Assembly (NCBI RefSeq): GCF_012516475.1
Contig: NZ_CP051217.1
Coordinates: 2,170,001 to 2,234,000 of the forward strand
Length of the DNA stretch: 64,000 nt
Origin: Parasphingorhabdus halotolerans
Lineage (GTDB): Bacteria > Pseudomonadota > Alphaproteobacteria > Sphingomonadales > Sphingomonadaceae
Reading direction: 5' to 3'
Both the position numbers and the translations under genes were made by a program. The stretch's first letter is position 1, and every line of letters begins with the position of its first letter. A model generated the notes under the pieces. That model did no database searches and was not told where the DNA came from. It was given only the letters and a program-made list of their open reading frames with translations. This document shows positions 9,476 to 18,612 of this stretch, one piece after another.

Positions 9476-10813
9476 TTGGCGGCAAGAAATATCCCAGCAA
9501 GCAATATTGGAAATAGACGCGCAACTATTTTGCGGCTGGCGCCATTGGTAATATTGACAACGACACAGCCTGTTCGCGCGCAACTCATCTTTGATGCTGA
9601 TAATATACGCGCAGCAGATGATCCGTTCCGTGATGACCGCATGATTGACATGCAGGTGCGGCAGCAAAACAGGTTTGTACCGAGCGGACTGCGTATTGGT
9701 GCGACGACGATCTACCCGGAACTTACGCTGTTGCAGGAATATGATGATAATCTGTTTGGTAGTTCCGAGGGTAACGCGCAAGACATGCGCCTTGCCTTTC
9801 AACCCCGCATTGCGATCGTCGGAAATAATCCCTCGAATCAATTTCGGCTAACTGGTCAGTTCACATTCAACCGCCACTTGCGCTTTACTCAGGAAAATAC
9901 AGATGCATTTTCCGGAAATCTAGAAACGCGTACCGTAACTTCCCGTGGCTATTCAGTCGAATTCATCTCTGCTTATGGTCGATACGCCGAAGACCGCGCT
10001 GATCGTTTTGCTACGGTTACCAACGCGCAGCCGGTTATTTTTACCCGATTTCAGGCTCGCGCCAATATCCGCAAGACGGCTGGCCGGTTGCTCGCCATAG
10101 TAAGCATGGAGGCGCTGGACTATGACTACCGCGATGGTCGATTGAGAAGTGATCGATCGGTCATATTGCCCGAAAGCCAGCGCAGCAGGCAAGAATATCG
10201 ACCTTCGGTGGAAACGGAATATGCGTTCAGTCCTGACACCGCGATTTTCACCAGCTTCCGTTATAATCGTCAGGTTTATAAAGCTCCTGCTGGGAATCTC
10301 TCTATTCAGCGCGACACCTCGGGTTTTGAACTGGGCGCGGGTGTCCGTTTCAAACTTACGCCCGTGATCGAATTTACAGCAGCGACCGGATATCTTGAAC
10401 AATATTATGCGGCCCCACTACTCGCTGCCAAAGGCATATCCACTGAGGCCGAGATAAAGTGGCTACCGACCCTACTGACTAGCGTTGAGGCCAGTTTCTC
10501 GAGGAAAATTGAAGATGGAGGTTCCCTTGCCTTTGGCAGCCGTTTTGTAAACGAAACAGAAGTTTCAATTGACCATGAGTTGCGCCGGCATCTCATCCTG
10601 AATTTTCTCGGGCGGCAAGAAAATTACAAATTGGCGCAAGCGGATCGGCACATAAGCCGGCTATTTCTGGAAACCGGAGCGGTGTGGCGTTTAAGCCCCT
10701 TGATAGCCATCCATGGGCGTTATCAATTTCTGGATCAATCAGCCGGCAAACGATTCAAAGATCAATCATTCCATCAATCCCGATTCACTTTCTCACTGAA
10801 AATTACAGCATGA
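9476..10813 (+). CDS. outer-membrane beta-barrel protein of the EPS export operon
   Basis: 445 aa starting at TTG 9476 one base after the Wza stop. A signal peptide with a hydrophobic stretch (LRLAPLVILTTTQ) and a VRAQ cleavage site is present. The mature protein alternates polar and hydrophobic residues with aromatic strand ends and ends in SRFTFSLKITA, typical of an outer-membrane barrel. RIGATTIYPELTLLQEYDDN resembles the start of putative beta-barrel porin-2 type (BBP2) proteins common in EPS clusters. Sitting between a short Wza and Wzc, it could form the outer-membrane channel for the polymer. The family call is moderate and the role is inferred from context. Confidence 0.75.
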   Translation: MAARNIPASNIGNRRATILRLAPLVILTTTQPVRAQLIFDADNIRAADDPFRDDRMIDMQVRQQNRFVPSGLRIGATTIYPELTLLQEYDDNLFGSSEGNAQDMRLAFQPRIAIVGNNPSNQFRLTGQFTFNRHLRFTQENTDAFSGNLETRTVTSRGYSVEFISAYGRYAEDRADRFATVTNAQPVIFTRFQARANIRKTAGRLLAIVSMEALDYDYRDGRLRSDRSVILPESQRSRQEYRPSVETEYAFSPDTAIFTSFRYNRQVYKAPAGNLSIQRDTSGFELGAGVRFKLTPVIEFTAATGYLEQYYAAPLLAAKGISTEAEIKWLPTLLTSVEASFSRKIEDGGSLAFGSRFVNETEVSIDHELRRHLILNFLGRQENYKLAQADRHISRLFLETGAVWRLSPLIAIHGRYQFLDQSAGKRFKDQSFHQSRFTFSLKITA

Positions 10814-10822
10814 GTATTTGCC

Positions 10823-12949
10823 ATGAGAAATAAATCCCTGCCGGATTCTGGCTCCTTGATCGAAAGACTCGACATAGAAGCAATTCTTTCCTCGTGCAGA
10901 AGATATGCAGGGCAATTTTGCGTGATTTCGGTTGGTCTCTTGGCCGTCGTTTTTCTCTTCACCTTTCTTCAAACACCGAAATATGAAGCCACGGCTCAAA
11001 TCAGGATAGATACTCAGGTGCGACCGGTCTTGCCTTCTACCGAGCTTCCTTCGGAGCCCGCCGCCAAGATTGATCAGGTCATCGATACGGAAGTCGAACT
11101 CCTTCATAACCGAGCGTTGGCCTATGGTGTTGCAAAGCAATTTTCGGGCAAAAAAACTCCGAAAATTAGCGCAGATACTGTCGTAGAAAATATCACCATC
11201 AACCGCTCGGGCGAGACGTCGCTTATCAATATTAATTTCTGGTCGGACAATCCGCAAACCGCTGCCGCAGTGGCCAACGCTTATGCGGAAATCTATCTAG
11301 GGCAGCAAATTGTGGCAAAACGAAAAGCGGCCTCGCAAAAAAATGCGCTGCTTGCGGAGCGAATAGACGAAATGGCAGTCGCGGTCGAAGATGCCGAGCG
11401 ACAAGTTCAGAATTTCAAAAATTCAGAAGACCTAATGAGCGTTGAAGGCGCGACGCTAGCTGAGCAATCGATTGCCTCGATAGATGACGCGCTCGCGAAA
11501 GCGCTGGCGGAAGAACAAGCGGCGATCGGTCGGCTTGGAAGCGCCCAAGGCGCGAGTGCCAGACTGGCTGCGGCCAGAACTCCGGCGCTTGAAGCATTAC
11601 TTTCCCGGCACGCAGCAGCGGAGTTGGACTGGAAGCAGGCGCGCAGAATCTATCGCCCTGACCATCCAGGCTATCAGGCGGCAAGAGCACAGGTCGATCA
11701 AGTCGCATCCTCGTTGGCAGAAGAAGAACTTCGCGCAAAAACCGCTTTTTCAGCGCGCCGGGACGAAGAACTGGATCGCCTCCGGGCGGAAGCGCGCGCG
11801 GCGTCGGGTCGGCGAATCTCGTTATCCGGCACCGTGGGTACTACCAAATTGGCTCTGGCGAGAACCAATAGCGCTAAGGTGCAGCTGGATGCTTTGGAAC
11901 GCAAAGCGCAAGCCGTTCGCGCAACTTATGAGGTATATTTGACACGCTATCAGGAGAGCACGATTGAGGCAGGAGCAGAGCAAACCAATGTCAGCATCGT
12001 ATCACGAGCGGTCGCGCCGCTGACGCCATCAAAGCCGAATAAAGTCATGAATCTGATATTGGGAAGTTTTCTGGCGGTCGGAATGGCGTTATCATCCGTC
12101 GTGGCGTTGGCGAGCATGGATAGCCGGTTGTCGACACCTGCCGAAATAGCCCGCAAGCTTGGTGTCAGAGCATTGCCATCCTTGCCTGAAATGGCTTCTA
12201 CGCTTGATAAGAAGACTCAAGTACCACCGACCCTGCCACCTGATCTTATCGCCGCTGGTCCCGGATCGGCTTTTGCTGAACAATATCGGAAACTGCTCGG
12301 CGAAATTTATCACGATCAACAAGCAGATCAGGCCAAAATTGTTCTGATCACATCGTCCTTGCCCGATGAAGGCAAGACGACGAGCGCAGTCTGCCTTGGC
12401 CGGGTGGCGGCGTTGACCGGACTAAAAGCTATCGTTGTTGATTGCGATTTGCGCATGCCATCGCTGCATCGATACTGCGCGAGTGGTGATTCTGAGATCG
12501 CCTCGGAAGGCCAGCCTGATTATCATGCGCTAGCTGAATATGTGGGGAAAGACCCGCTTACTGATCTCGAGCTGCTGATATTACCGGGTTCTGGCGGCAG
12601 CCATGCGGGTCAGTTGGGTGGTCAGGAAATGACCGCGTTGATCGCCATTTTGAGAGAAAGTCATGACCTCATCATTCTCGATGGCCCGCCGGTTCTGGCC
12701 TCCTCGGATGTACTCGCTCTCTCAAACCATTGCGATACTGCTCTCTTGATGTGCCGTTGGCGCTCAACTGCGTTGAATGCTGTGGAAGAAAGCCTGTCAA
12801 TCCTCTCGCGAACTAACATCCCGGTGGCCGGGGTAGCTCTGTCGATGGTAGATTGGCGCAAACAGGCGCGCGAAGGATATGGCGATCCGGCATTTTATTC
12901 ATCCCAATATGGCAGTTACTTTCAGTCCGGCGATGAGAGTGCTGCTTAG
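10823..12949 (+). CDS. Wzc-like chain-length determinant and tyrosine autokinase
   Basis: 708-aa fused Wzz/BY-kinase that controls EPS polymerisation and export at the inner membrane. There is an N-terminal transmembrane segment (ISVGLLAVVFLFTFL), a Wzz domain, a long coiled-coil region rich in Ala/Glu/Arg (about 170-370) and a second membrane segment near 400-425. The kinase has Walker A at about 506-522 (SSLPDEGKTTSA), Walker A' VVDCDLRMPSL and Walker B LIILDGPPVLA. The C-terminus carries a Tyr cluster (EGYGDPAFYSSQYGSYF) for autophosphorylation. Last gene of the plus operon; it converges on the GT2 gene with only 9 nt between stop codons. Confidence 0.92.
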   Translation: MRNKSLPDSGSLIERLDIEAILSSCRRYAGQFCVISVGLLAVVFLFTFLQTPKYEATAQIRIDTQVRPVLPSTELPSEPAAKIDQVIDTEVELLHNRALAYGVAKQFSGKKTPKISADTVVENITINRSGETSLININFWSDNPQTAAAVANAYAEIYLGQQIVAKRKAASQKNALLAERIDEMAVAVEDAERQVQNFKNSEDLMSVEGATLAEQSIASIDDALAKALAEEQAAIGRLGSAQGASARLAAARTPALEALLSRHAAAELDWKQARRIYRPDHPGYQAARAQVDQVASSLAEEELRAKTAFSARRDEELDRLRAEARAASGRRISLSGTVGTTKLALARTNSAKVQLDALERKAQAVRATYEVYLTRYQESTIEAGAEQTNVSIVSRAVAPLTPSKPNKVMNLILGSFLAVGMALSSVVALASMDSRLSTPAEIARKLGVRALPSLPEMASTLDKKTQVPPTLPPDLIAAGPGSAFAEQYRKLLGEIYHDQQADQAKIVLITSSLPDEGKTTSAVCLGRVAALTGLKAIVVDCDLRMPSLHRYCASGDSEIASEGQPDYHALAEYVGKDPLTDLELLILPGSGGSHAGQLGGQEMTALIAILRESHDLIILDGPPVLASSDVLALSNHCDTALLMCRWRSTALNAVEESLSILSRTNIPVAGVALSMVDWRKQAREGYGDPAFYSSQYGSYFQSGDESAA

Positions 12950-12958
12950 TGTCAGCCT

Positions 12959-13762
12959 CTATGCGCCGCGACCGACGACGCGGAATAAATTCCGCCGCCA
13001 TCTTCTGGCAAAAGACGGAACCAGCGACAGCATTGCATAGGCCGCCAACGTCTTGAGAAAAGCAGCACGGTTGCCGGAATGGGCGTGATGGATCACACGC
13101 GCGGCGCATGAGAACATGGCTTGTTGCTTGCGCCGACTTACTGTTATTGATTCCGGTCCATAATGTCGCGTGACCAACGGCTCGGGAACCGCAGCAAAAC
13201 GGAAACCAGCGCGGATAGCGGCGAGATAGAGTGCATAATCCTGCGCATTGGTGAAGGTTTCGTCATAGCCACCGAGACTCATTACAGCCTCTTTTCGGAA
13301 TGCAAGCGAAGAATGGATCAGGACATTACGCTTCCGTAGGGCTGCCTTAATGTCGGGATCATTGAGGGGACATTTGATTATGAACTGTTGTTCCATTGCT
13401 TCTGAAACTTCTCCCATTGCCCAACTGCCAATGAAATCGGCCCCGGTCGCGGCAAAATGATCCAGTTGACGAGCGATGCGGTCATGGCGACATTCATCGT
13501 CATCATCGCACCGGAAAATATACTCGCCCGTCGCGATTTCCAATCCTTTGTTGAGTGATGCTGTGATACCAATGTGCTTACTGTTAAACAAAAAAGCGAC
13601 ACCCGGCCACTTCGCTCTCAGCCCGTGACGTTCTTTCTTGTCAGTAGACCGGTCAAATATGATGATAAGCTCTTCGGCGGGGCGTCTTTGTGCGAGCAGA
13701 CCGGGGAGATATTTGTCCCATCCCGGTCTCCCCAGCGTCGGCATTAGAATAGAAACCGTCAT
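12959..13762 (-). CDS. glycosyltransferase family 2
   Basis: 267-aa GT-A fold glycosyltransferase that adds a sugar to the lipid-linked EPS repeat unit. It begins MTVSILMPTLGRPGWDKYLP, has the DxD-type element FRCDDDDECRHDRIARQ near residue 90 and a later FTNAQDYALYLAAIRAG acceptor-side motif. It is the last gene of the six-gene minus-strand operon and overlaps the polymerase gene by 4 nt (ATGA). Donor and linkage specificity cannot be read. Confidence 0.88.
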   Translation of the reverse strand: MTVSILMPTLGRPGWDKYLPGLLAQRRPAEELIIIFDRSTDKKERHGLRAKWPGVAFLFNSKHIGITASLNKGLEIATGEYIFRCDDDDECRHDRIARQLDHFAATGADFIGSWAMGEVSEAMEQQFIIKCPLNDPDIKAALRKRNVLIHSSLAFRKEAVMSLGGYDETFTNAQDYALYLAAIRAGFRFAAVPEPLVTRHYGPESITVSRRKQQAMFSCAARVIHHAHSGNRAAFLKTLAAYAMLSLVPSFARRWRRNLFRVVGRGA

Positions 13763-15117
13763 GGGAGCACCGCTCCTGCAACAGTTTTAGCGGACGTCGC
13801 AATGGCGTTATTGCCGACACCAATTCCACTATAGCGCCCGGTTTCCTTCCGGCCATTCTGGCGCAATTGTGAGACCAGAGGATAAAATAACGGGATAACA
13901 AACCAGAACATAAAGTCCGAGGTCAGCGGGCCCTCATTATGAAAGGCGATGTGGACAATATAAGGAAGAAATCCGAGCCAGCCAAACAATGCCGCTCTGT
14001 CTCGCGGAATGATCTGGGGGATGATGATAATCAACAATATGCCGTATTTGGTGAGCATCTGCAGATAATAGTTGTGCAATGAAAAATGCCGGATGACATT
14101 CGGGTTTTGCAGGTTTGCAGTAAAATGGAGGTGGGCATTGGCATACTGGGTGCTGTCAAACAGCAAGCCGTAGCCAAACGGCTGTTCGACAAAAAGCCGT
14201 AGACCAAAGAGTGCCAAAGCCTCTCGACCCAAGGCTGACCCGTCTTTGGTGCTGGCAACGCGCAGTCCCGTTTCACCGAGCATTTCGAATAGGGGAAGGC
14301 CGGCAACCATGACGATGCTGATGACAGGCAAGAGGATCACAACTATGCGCGGTGCGACGATGATAAAGTAGGCCGCAGTGAAAGCGGCAAAACCGAGAAG
14401 GGGCGAACGGTTGCCTGATGCGACGCACACAAGCATCATCAGCATCAATCCCAATATCAGCGGCAAATCTGCCTGCTTTAAGGCGGTGCCATCCGTGTTG
14501 TGAACTCGATATGCAAAGAGAGCAGCGAACGCGAGGCACGTTTGAGAACCCAGATGGACAGGCGTGAATGACAGTCCCAGCGCGCGCTTTTTCTCTTCGT
14601 AAAATGCCGCAGTGATTGCAGGATCGGCCATCAGGTCGCCTGAAAAGGCGCGCGCCTGCCAAGCCAGATCAATGCCTGCCAGCTGGGCAATGGCGACCGC
14701 AGCCGACAAACCCCAAACGCATAGAAATAATCGGCAGAGTGGATTAATCCGGAAATGGGCAGCCAGCATCATCGCTAAAATAAGCCCAGCGGCAGCCTGC
14801 AAATGAACCTCGGCTATTTGCCTTATTAATTCATTGGTATCAGCCCTGTTCAGCAGGCTTACAATTAGCCCAACCAGCATGCAAAATCCGATTACAAACA
14901 ATGCTTTGCGCGCGCCCGCTATCGCTTCAACGAGAAGATCATATGCTGAGATTCCTGCCAAGGCCAATGAGAAGACAATACAAAGCGCCCGGAGCGGTAA
15001 AGCGCCGATATGGAGATTAACCGCTGCTACCGACAGGAAAAGTCCAACAGCAAAGAGTGCCAGAGCGCTGGTCAAACCAATGTGGCGCATGATCGGAATT
15101 GGTCTGCGATCGTTCAT
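13759..15117 (-). CDS. O-antigen ligase/polymerase-like membrane protein (Wzy candidate)
   Basis: 452 aa with about ten to twelve hydrophobic segments spread over its length and the large periplasmic loop typical of the Wzy/WaaL superfamily (VASTKDGSALGREALALFGL ... LFVEQPFGYG ... HFSLHNYYLQMLTKYG). The H-N-x-Y-L segment is the conserved part of the O-antigen ligase domain. As the only such protein in a locus with Wzx, Wza and Wzc, it is the best candidate for the repeat-unit polymerase. It overlaps its neighbours by 4 nt on both sides. Confidence 0.82.
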   Translation of the reverse strand: MNDRRPIPIMRHIGLTSALALFAVGLFLSVAAVNLHIGALPLRALCIVFSLALAGISAYDLLVEAIAGARKALFVIGFCMLVGLIVSLLNRADTNELIRQIAEVHLQAAAGLILAMMLAAHFRINPLCRLFLCVWGLSAAVAIAQLAGIDLAWQARAFSGDLMADPAITAAFYEEKKRALGLSFTPVHLGSQTCLAFAALFAYRVHNTDGTALKQADLPLILGLMLMMLVCVASGNRSPLLGFAAFTAAYFIIVAPRIVVILLPVISIVMVAGLPLFEMLGETGLRVASTKDGSALGREALALFGLRLFVEQPFGYGLLFDSTQYANAHLHFTANLQNPNVIRHFSLHNYYLQMLTKYGILLIIIIPQIIPRDRAALFGWLGFLPYIVHIAFHNEGPLTSDFMFWFVIPLFYPLVSQLRQNGRKETGRYSGIGVGNNAIATSAKTVAGAVLP

Positions 15118-16217
15118 TTTTCAGAACGCGCGAGTTGCAATTTTTCCATTTTTAGCAGCGTAAAAATGGTCATCAGCCGGTCGAAGAAAAATTGACGAAA
15201 GCGCCACTCCGCAATCCAGGATGCGGAGACAGCGAGGACATATGTGGCGACAAGAGCAACGAATATCGCGACTTGATAACTCAGATACCCCGACAACGCC
15301 TTGATTATGGTCAGGCCAATGATCTGATGGAACAGATAGAAGCCATAGCTGTTATCGCCGATATGGAGGAATAGCCTGGACTGCAGCAACGCAGCATCAA
15401 GCGCCAAACACGCGGCGAGAAACAGAGTGAATATCGCTGTCCCCGCCGCCTCAAAATCAGGGTTGGCGGCGGATTTTAAAAGCGCCTGCGCCAATGCCAA
15501 TATGATCACGATGCTCAGTAGCGGCCGGTGTTTATTGGTCAGCAGCAAAACCCCGATGGCGAAATAGGGGAGATACTGGGCAATGAAAAAGCCGTTTAGC
15601 CCACTCCCAATAGGTCCGAGGAAACGCATTTCGGACAGGCCAATGATCATTTCAATGGCTGACATCGCGATCGACAGGATCGCAAAATCCCGCGCAAAAC
15701 TGCGGGGTCGAAACCAGGCCAGCAATCCTATCCAGAAATAGAATTTTAGCTCCACCAGGATCGACCAGAAAACACCGTCCATCCAGCGAAAGCCGAGATC
15801 CTCGAGGAAAAACAGACTCCCGAACAGATCAAGCCCGTCCCGTTCCTCAACGAAGAATTTCTTTGGACCGGATGGCACGACGGGCGGTTCAAAAAATTGC
15901 AGGAACAGGAATATCGAAAGCGAAGCCAAGATAAATAACGGCCATATCCGGGATATGCGCTTTGCATAAAAACGGGCTAAATTCTGGCTATGCGATAATG
16001 ACTTGGCAATAAGATAACCGGAGATGATAAAGAAGACCAGCACGCCCAGCTTGCCGGAATAGAAGACCAAGAACGGGTCACTGTCCATGCCGAGATATTC
16101 CTGCGGGACGCGGTTGGAGAAATGATAATAGACAACCAGCAGCACTGCGATACCGCGCCAGATCTGGATAAAATCATACTTTCTAGCCGGAACCGTAACA
16201 TCGCGTTTGACAGTCAT
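15114..16217 (-). CDS. acyltransferase family 3 (membrane O-acyltransferase)
   Basis: 367-aa integral membrane acyltransferase (OafA/ExoZ type) expected to O-acetylate the polysaccharide or its precursor. The N-terminus KYDFIQIWRGIAVLLVVYYH holds the family's R...H motif, followed by VFFIISGYLIAKS and about ten hydrophobic segments. The true start is the ATG at 16217, overlapping the flippase stop by 4 nt; an open frame continues upstream to 16544 but that part lies within the flippase gene in another frame and is not coding. Overlaps the polymerase gene by 4 nt downstream. Confidence 0.88.
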   Translation of the reverse strand: MTVKRDVTVPARKYDFIQIWRGIAVLLVVYYHFSNRVPQEYLGMDSDPFLVFYSGKLGVLVFFIISGYLIAKSLSHSQNLARFYAKRISRIWPLFILASLSIFLFLQFFEPPVVPSGPKKFFVEERDGLDLFGSLFFLEDLGFRWMDGVFWSILVELKFYFWIGLLAWFRPRSFARDFAILSIAMSAIEMIIGLSEMRFLGPIGSGLNGFFIAQYLPYFAIGVLLLTNKHRPLLSIVIILALAQALLKSAANPDFEAAGTAIFTLFLAACLALDAALLQSRLFLHIGDNSYGFYLFHQIIGLTIIKALSGYLSYQVAIFVALVATYVLAVSASWIAEWRFRQFFFDRLMTIFTLLKMEKLQLARSEK

Positions 16218-17482
16218 GCCGCTGTTCCATGGTGGTTGGCAAGCAGCTTCAACGTAAGCCCGTCCCGCAGCGGATATTGCAGCGCCAGTAAAATTAGCGC
16301 CCATGCTGGTGAGGAAACAAGTGCCAGGGCCAGCAACAAGAGCGATGCAAAGCTGGCTAATGTTGTTGCCTTCAACAGGTGCAATGCGTCTGATCGTACG
16401 TTCAATATATAGGCTTGGCCGTAGACAGCGCGCACCATGGCTATGCCGTAGCTCGCAAATAATATGATGGTAGCCGCCGCGCCTGGCTGGAATTTTTGCA
16501 TTGCCCCGCCACTGACACTTAAGAACCAGAACAATATGCTGCAAATCACCCCTACAAGGGTGAAAACACCGCCGATGACGCGCAGCATTGATAGCCCCGG
16601 CATGGTATCCACAAACTGGCGATAATAGATATAGAAACCCGGTTTGAGCATATTATAGATGGTTCGTCCGGTGGAATAAGCCAACGTATAAATGCCCAGA
16701 AACTCAAGCCCGAAAACCCAACCCACAAGCAGTTTGTCGATATGCTCCAATGATGCGGGCAAGATTCCGGCATAGCTAAAACGTCGTGCCTCAATCGCTT
16801 CTTCGACTTTGAACAATGCGGCGGTGTTTGTACCGATGGACCCAAAATCAAACGCATGTCGGGCAAAGAGGCTGAAGGATATAATATGAAAAACCGCGAT
16901 CAGGCCCAATTGCGCAACCAGGGATATTGTGATCGAATGCCCCATGGCTGTCAGGGCGATGAAAATGCCCAGAACACCAACATATTTTATGGATTCTGCG
17001 GTACAATACGCCCCGAAATTCTTCTGGGATTGCCATTTCGCGAGATATAGATCGAATGGATAAATTAGCACACAAAGCGCGGTGATCCCGAGGACTGCCG
17101 GTGGTATGAAGGGAGCGGCGAAAGCCTGACTGACCAAAAAAAATCCCGATGTTGTGATGAAAATCAAAACCGAAACGACAAATCTGCTCCACAGCAATGC
17201 AGTAGCGCTCGGCTTGTCGTCCTTCGCCAAAGCCCGAATGAATATTTTGCCGGTCTCCGGGATGGTAATCAGGCCGATCAGGGCGAATATGGAAAAATAC
17301 ATTCGATATTCGCCGGTTGCCTCAAATCCCGAAGTAAAAGTGAGAAAAAGGATGATGGCAAAATTGACAGCGCCAGGAAGCGATGATGCAAAAATGGCGA
17401 GCGGGGCGTTTCGGATAAAATATCGGATGGAAATACGCTCAGGTATGAATTTACCAAATCCCGGACCGGCTGAAAGCTTCAA
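16214..17482 (-). CDS. polysaccharide flippase-like protein (Wzx candidate)
   Basis: 422-aa membrane protein with about twelve hydrophobic segments evenly spaced, as in the MOP/PST flippases that move lipid-linked repeat units to the periplasm. Examples are FASSLPGAVNFAIILFLTF, RFVVSVLIFITTSGFFLVSQ and VIGGVFTLVGVICSILFWFL. Primary-sequence signatures in this family are weak, so the call rests on length, topology and context (between two glycosyltransferase genes and the polymerase). 4-nt overlaps on both sides. Confidence 0.75.
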   Translation of the reverse strand: MKLSAGPGFGKFIPERISIRYFIRNAPLAIFASSLPGAVNFAIILFLTFTSGFEATGEYRMYFSIFALIGLITIPETGKIFIRALAKDDKPSATALLWSRFVVSVLIFITTSGFFLVSQAFAAPFIPPAVLGITALCVLIYPFDLYLAKWQSQKNFGAYCTAESIKYVGVLGIFIALTAMGHSITISLVAQLGLIAVFHIISFSLFARHAFDFGSIGTNTAALFKVEEAIEARRFSYAGILPASLEHIDKLLVGWVFGLEFLGIYTLAYSTGRTIYNMLKPGFYIYYRQFVDTMPGLSMLRVIGGVFTLVGVICSILFWFLSVSGGAMQKFQPGAAATIILFASYGIAMVRAVYGQAYILNVRSDALHLLKATTLASFASLLLLALALVSSPAWALILLALQYPLRDGLTLKLLANHHGTAA

Positions 17483-18612
17483 TTGAACTGCTCGTAAAGA
17501 GCCATTTCTGCCGCTGCATATTTTGAGATGCTGTGGCGCGACAATATGGTTTCCCGCGCTCTTTTGCTGACGGCCATATTTTTGTCCCGCAAGATATCCT
17601 GCATTTTTTGCGCAATATTCTGTGATTCAAATCCGTTGATGAGATGACCGTTCACGCCATCATCAATAAGGTCGGTGATTCCGTCAATATCGGACCCTAC
17701 ACAGATTAGACCGCAAGCCATGGCCTCAATCAGGGCTTTGGGAAGGCCTTCATGCAAACTGGGCAAAATGAAAATACTGTGACCTTGTAACGCGGCGGCC
17801 AGCTGATCGTTTGGGATAGTCCCCGCAAACCGGATGTTGGCACCGATAGATGCGGCCGTTTTTCGCAAGTGCGTTTCGAGAGGGCCAGTGCCGTAGATCG
17901 TCAGAGATCTGTCGAGTAGCGCGCAAGCCCGGATAAGGTTCTCGAGATTCTTTTGAGGCGTGAGCCGGCTTACAGTGACCAGCGGATCATCAAAACTCAA
18001 ATCCGTCTTTTCGGTGAAGAGAGAGGTGTCGACGAAGCTGGGAATCAAAGCGGTTTTTTGTTGATGTCCTTGGCCAGCCAATTGGTCCGCCACATTTCGG
18101 GCGCTGACAACAATTTTTTCTGCCGCGATGAATACGGCCCTTTCGACCATTGCCGCAAGCGCAGACCTTAGCGGCTGGCCGTTTTGACGAAAGCGTTTTG
18201 AAAGCAGATACCCAAATCGGAAAACCAATGGCTTTCTGGTGGCGACCTTTGCAATAAAAGCGGCCCAGCATCCGCTGACTTGATTGGTCTTTATAACGAA
18301 ACTTTTCGCGATAAGCTGCCGCGCTAATAAAGGTCCAAAGAGGCTCCATAGAATATTTGGAAAGATGCTACGGCCACCGGAGTATTGTGGCGCGATAACA
18401 TCGATTTTTGCGTAGCCAATATCGGCCAGTTTGATATTTTTGAGTAGCTCTCTGTCTCTATGATCGTAAGAGAAAATCTGGATGCCGATGAAGGCGCTGG
18501 TGTCCAGATAATATAGATAAAGCTGTATTTCGCGGCTCAGAATATTCTGGTGCTTCCATTTTTGCAGAGATCCGCCAAAGGATAGAAACAGAGTAAGAAT
18601 TTTACCATTCAT
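17479..18612 (-). CDS. glycosyltransferase family 4 (GT-B)
   Basis: 377-aa glycosyltransferase. The C-terminal nucleotide-sugar domain has VTVSRLTPQKNLENLIRACA, LTIYGTGPLETHLRK, and the E-x7-E region FILPSLHEGLPKALIEAMAC, all typical of GT1/GT4 enzymes. The N-terminal half is less conserved. Second gene of the minus-strand EPS operon; ATGA overlap with the upstream GT4 and with the flippase. Sugar specificity unknown. Confidence 0.88.
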   Translation of the reverse strand: MNGKILTLFLSFGGSLQKWKHQNILSREIQLYLYYLDTSAFIGIQIFSYDHRDRELLKNIKLADIGYAKIDVIAPQYSGGRSIFPNILWSLFGPLLARQLIAKSFVIKTNQVSGCWAAFIAKVATRKPLVFRFGYLLSKRFRQNGQPLRSALAAMVERAVFIAAEKIVVSARNVADQLAGQGHQQKTALIPSFVDTSLFTEKTDLSFDDPLVTVSRLTPQKNLENLIRACALLDRSLTIYGTGPLETHLRKTAASIGANIRFAGTIPNDQLAAALQGHSIFILPSLHEGLPKALIEAMACGLICVGSDIDGITDLIDDGVNGHLINGFESQNIAQKMQDILRDKNMAVSKRARETILSRHSISKYAAAEMALYEQFN

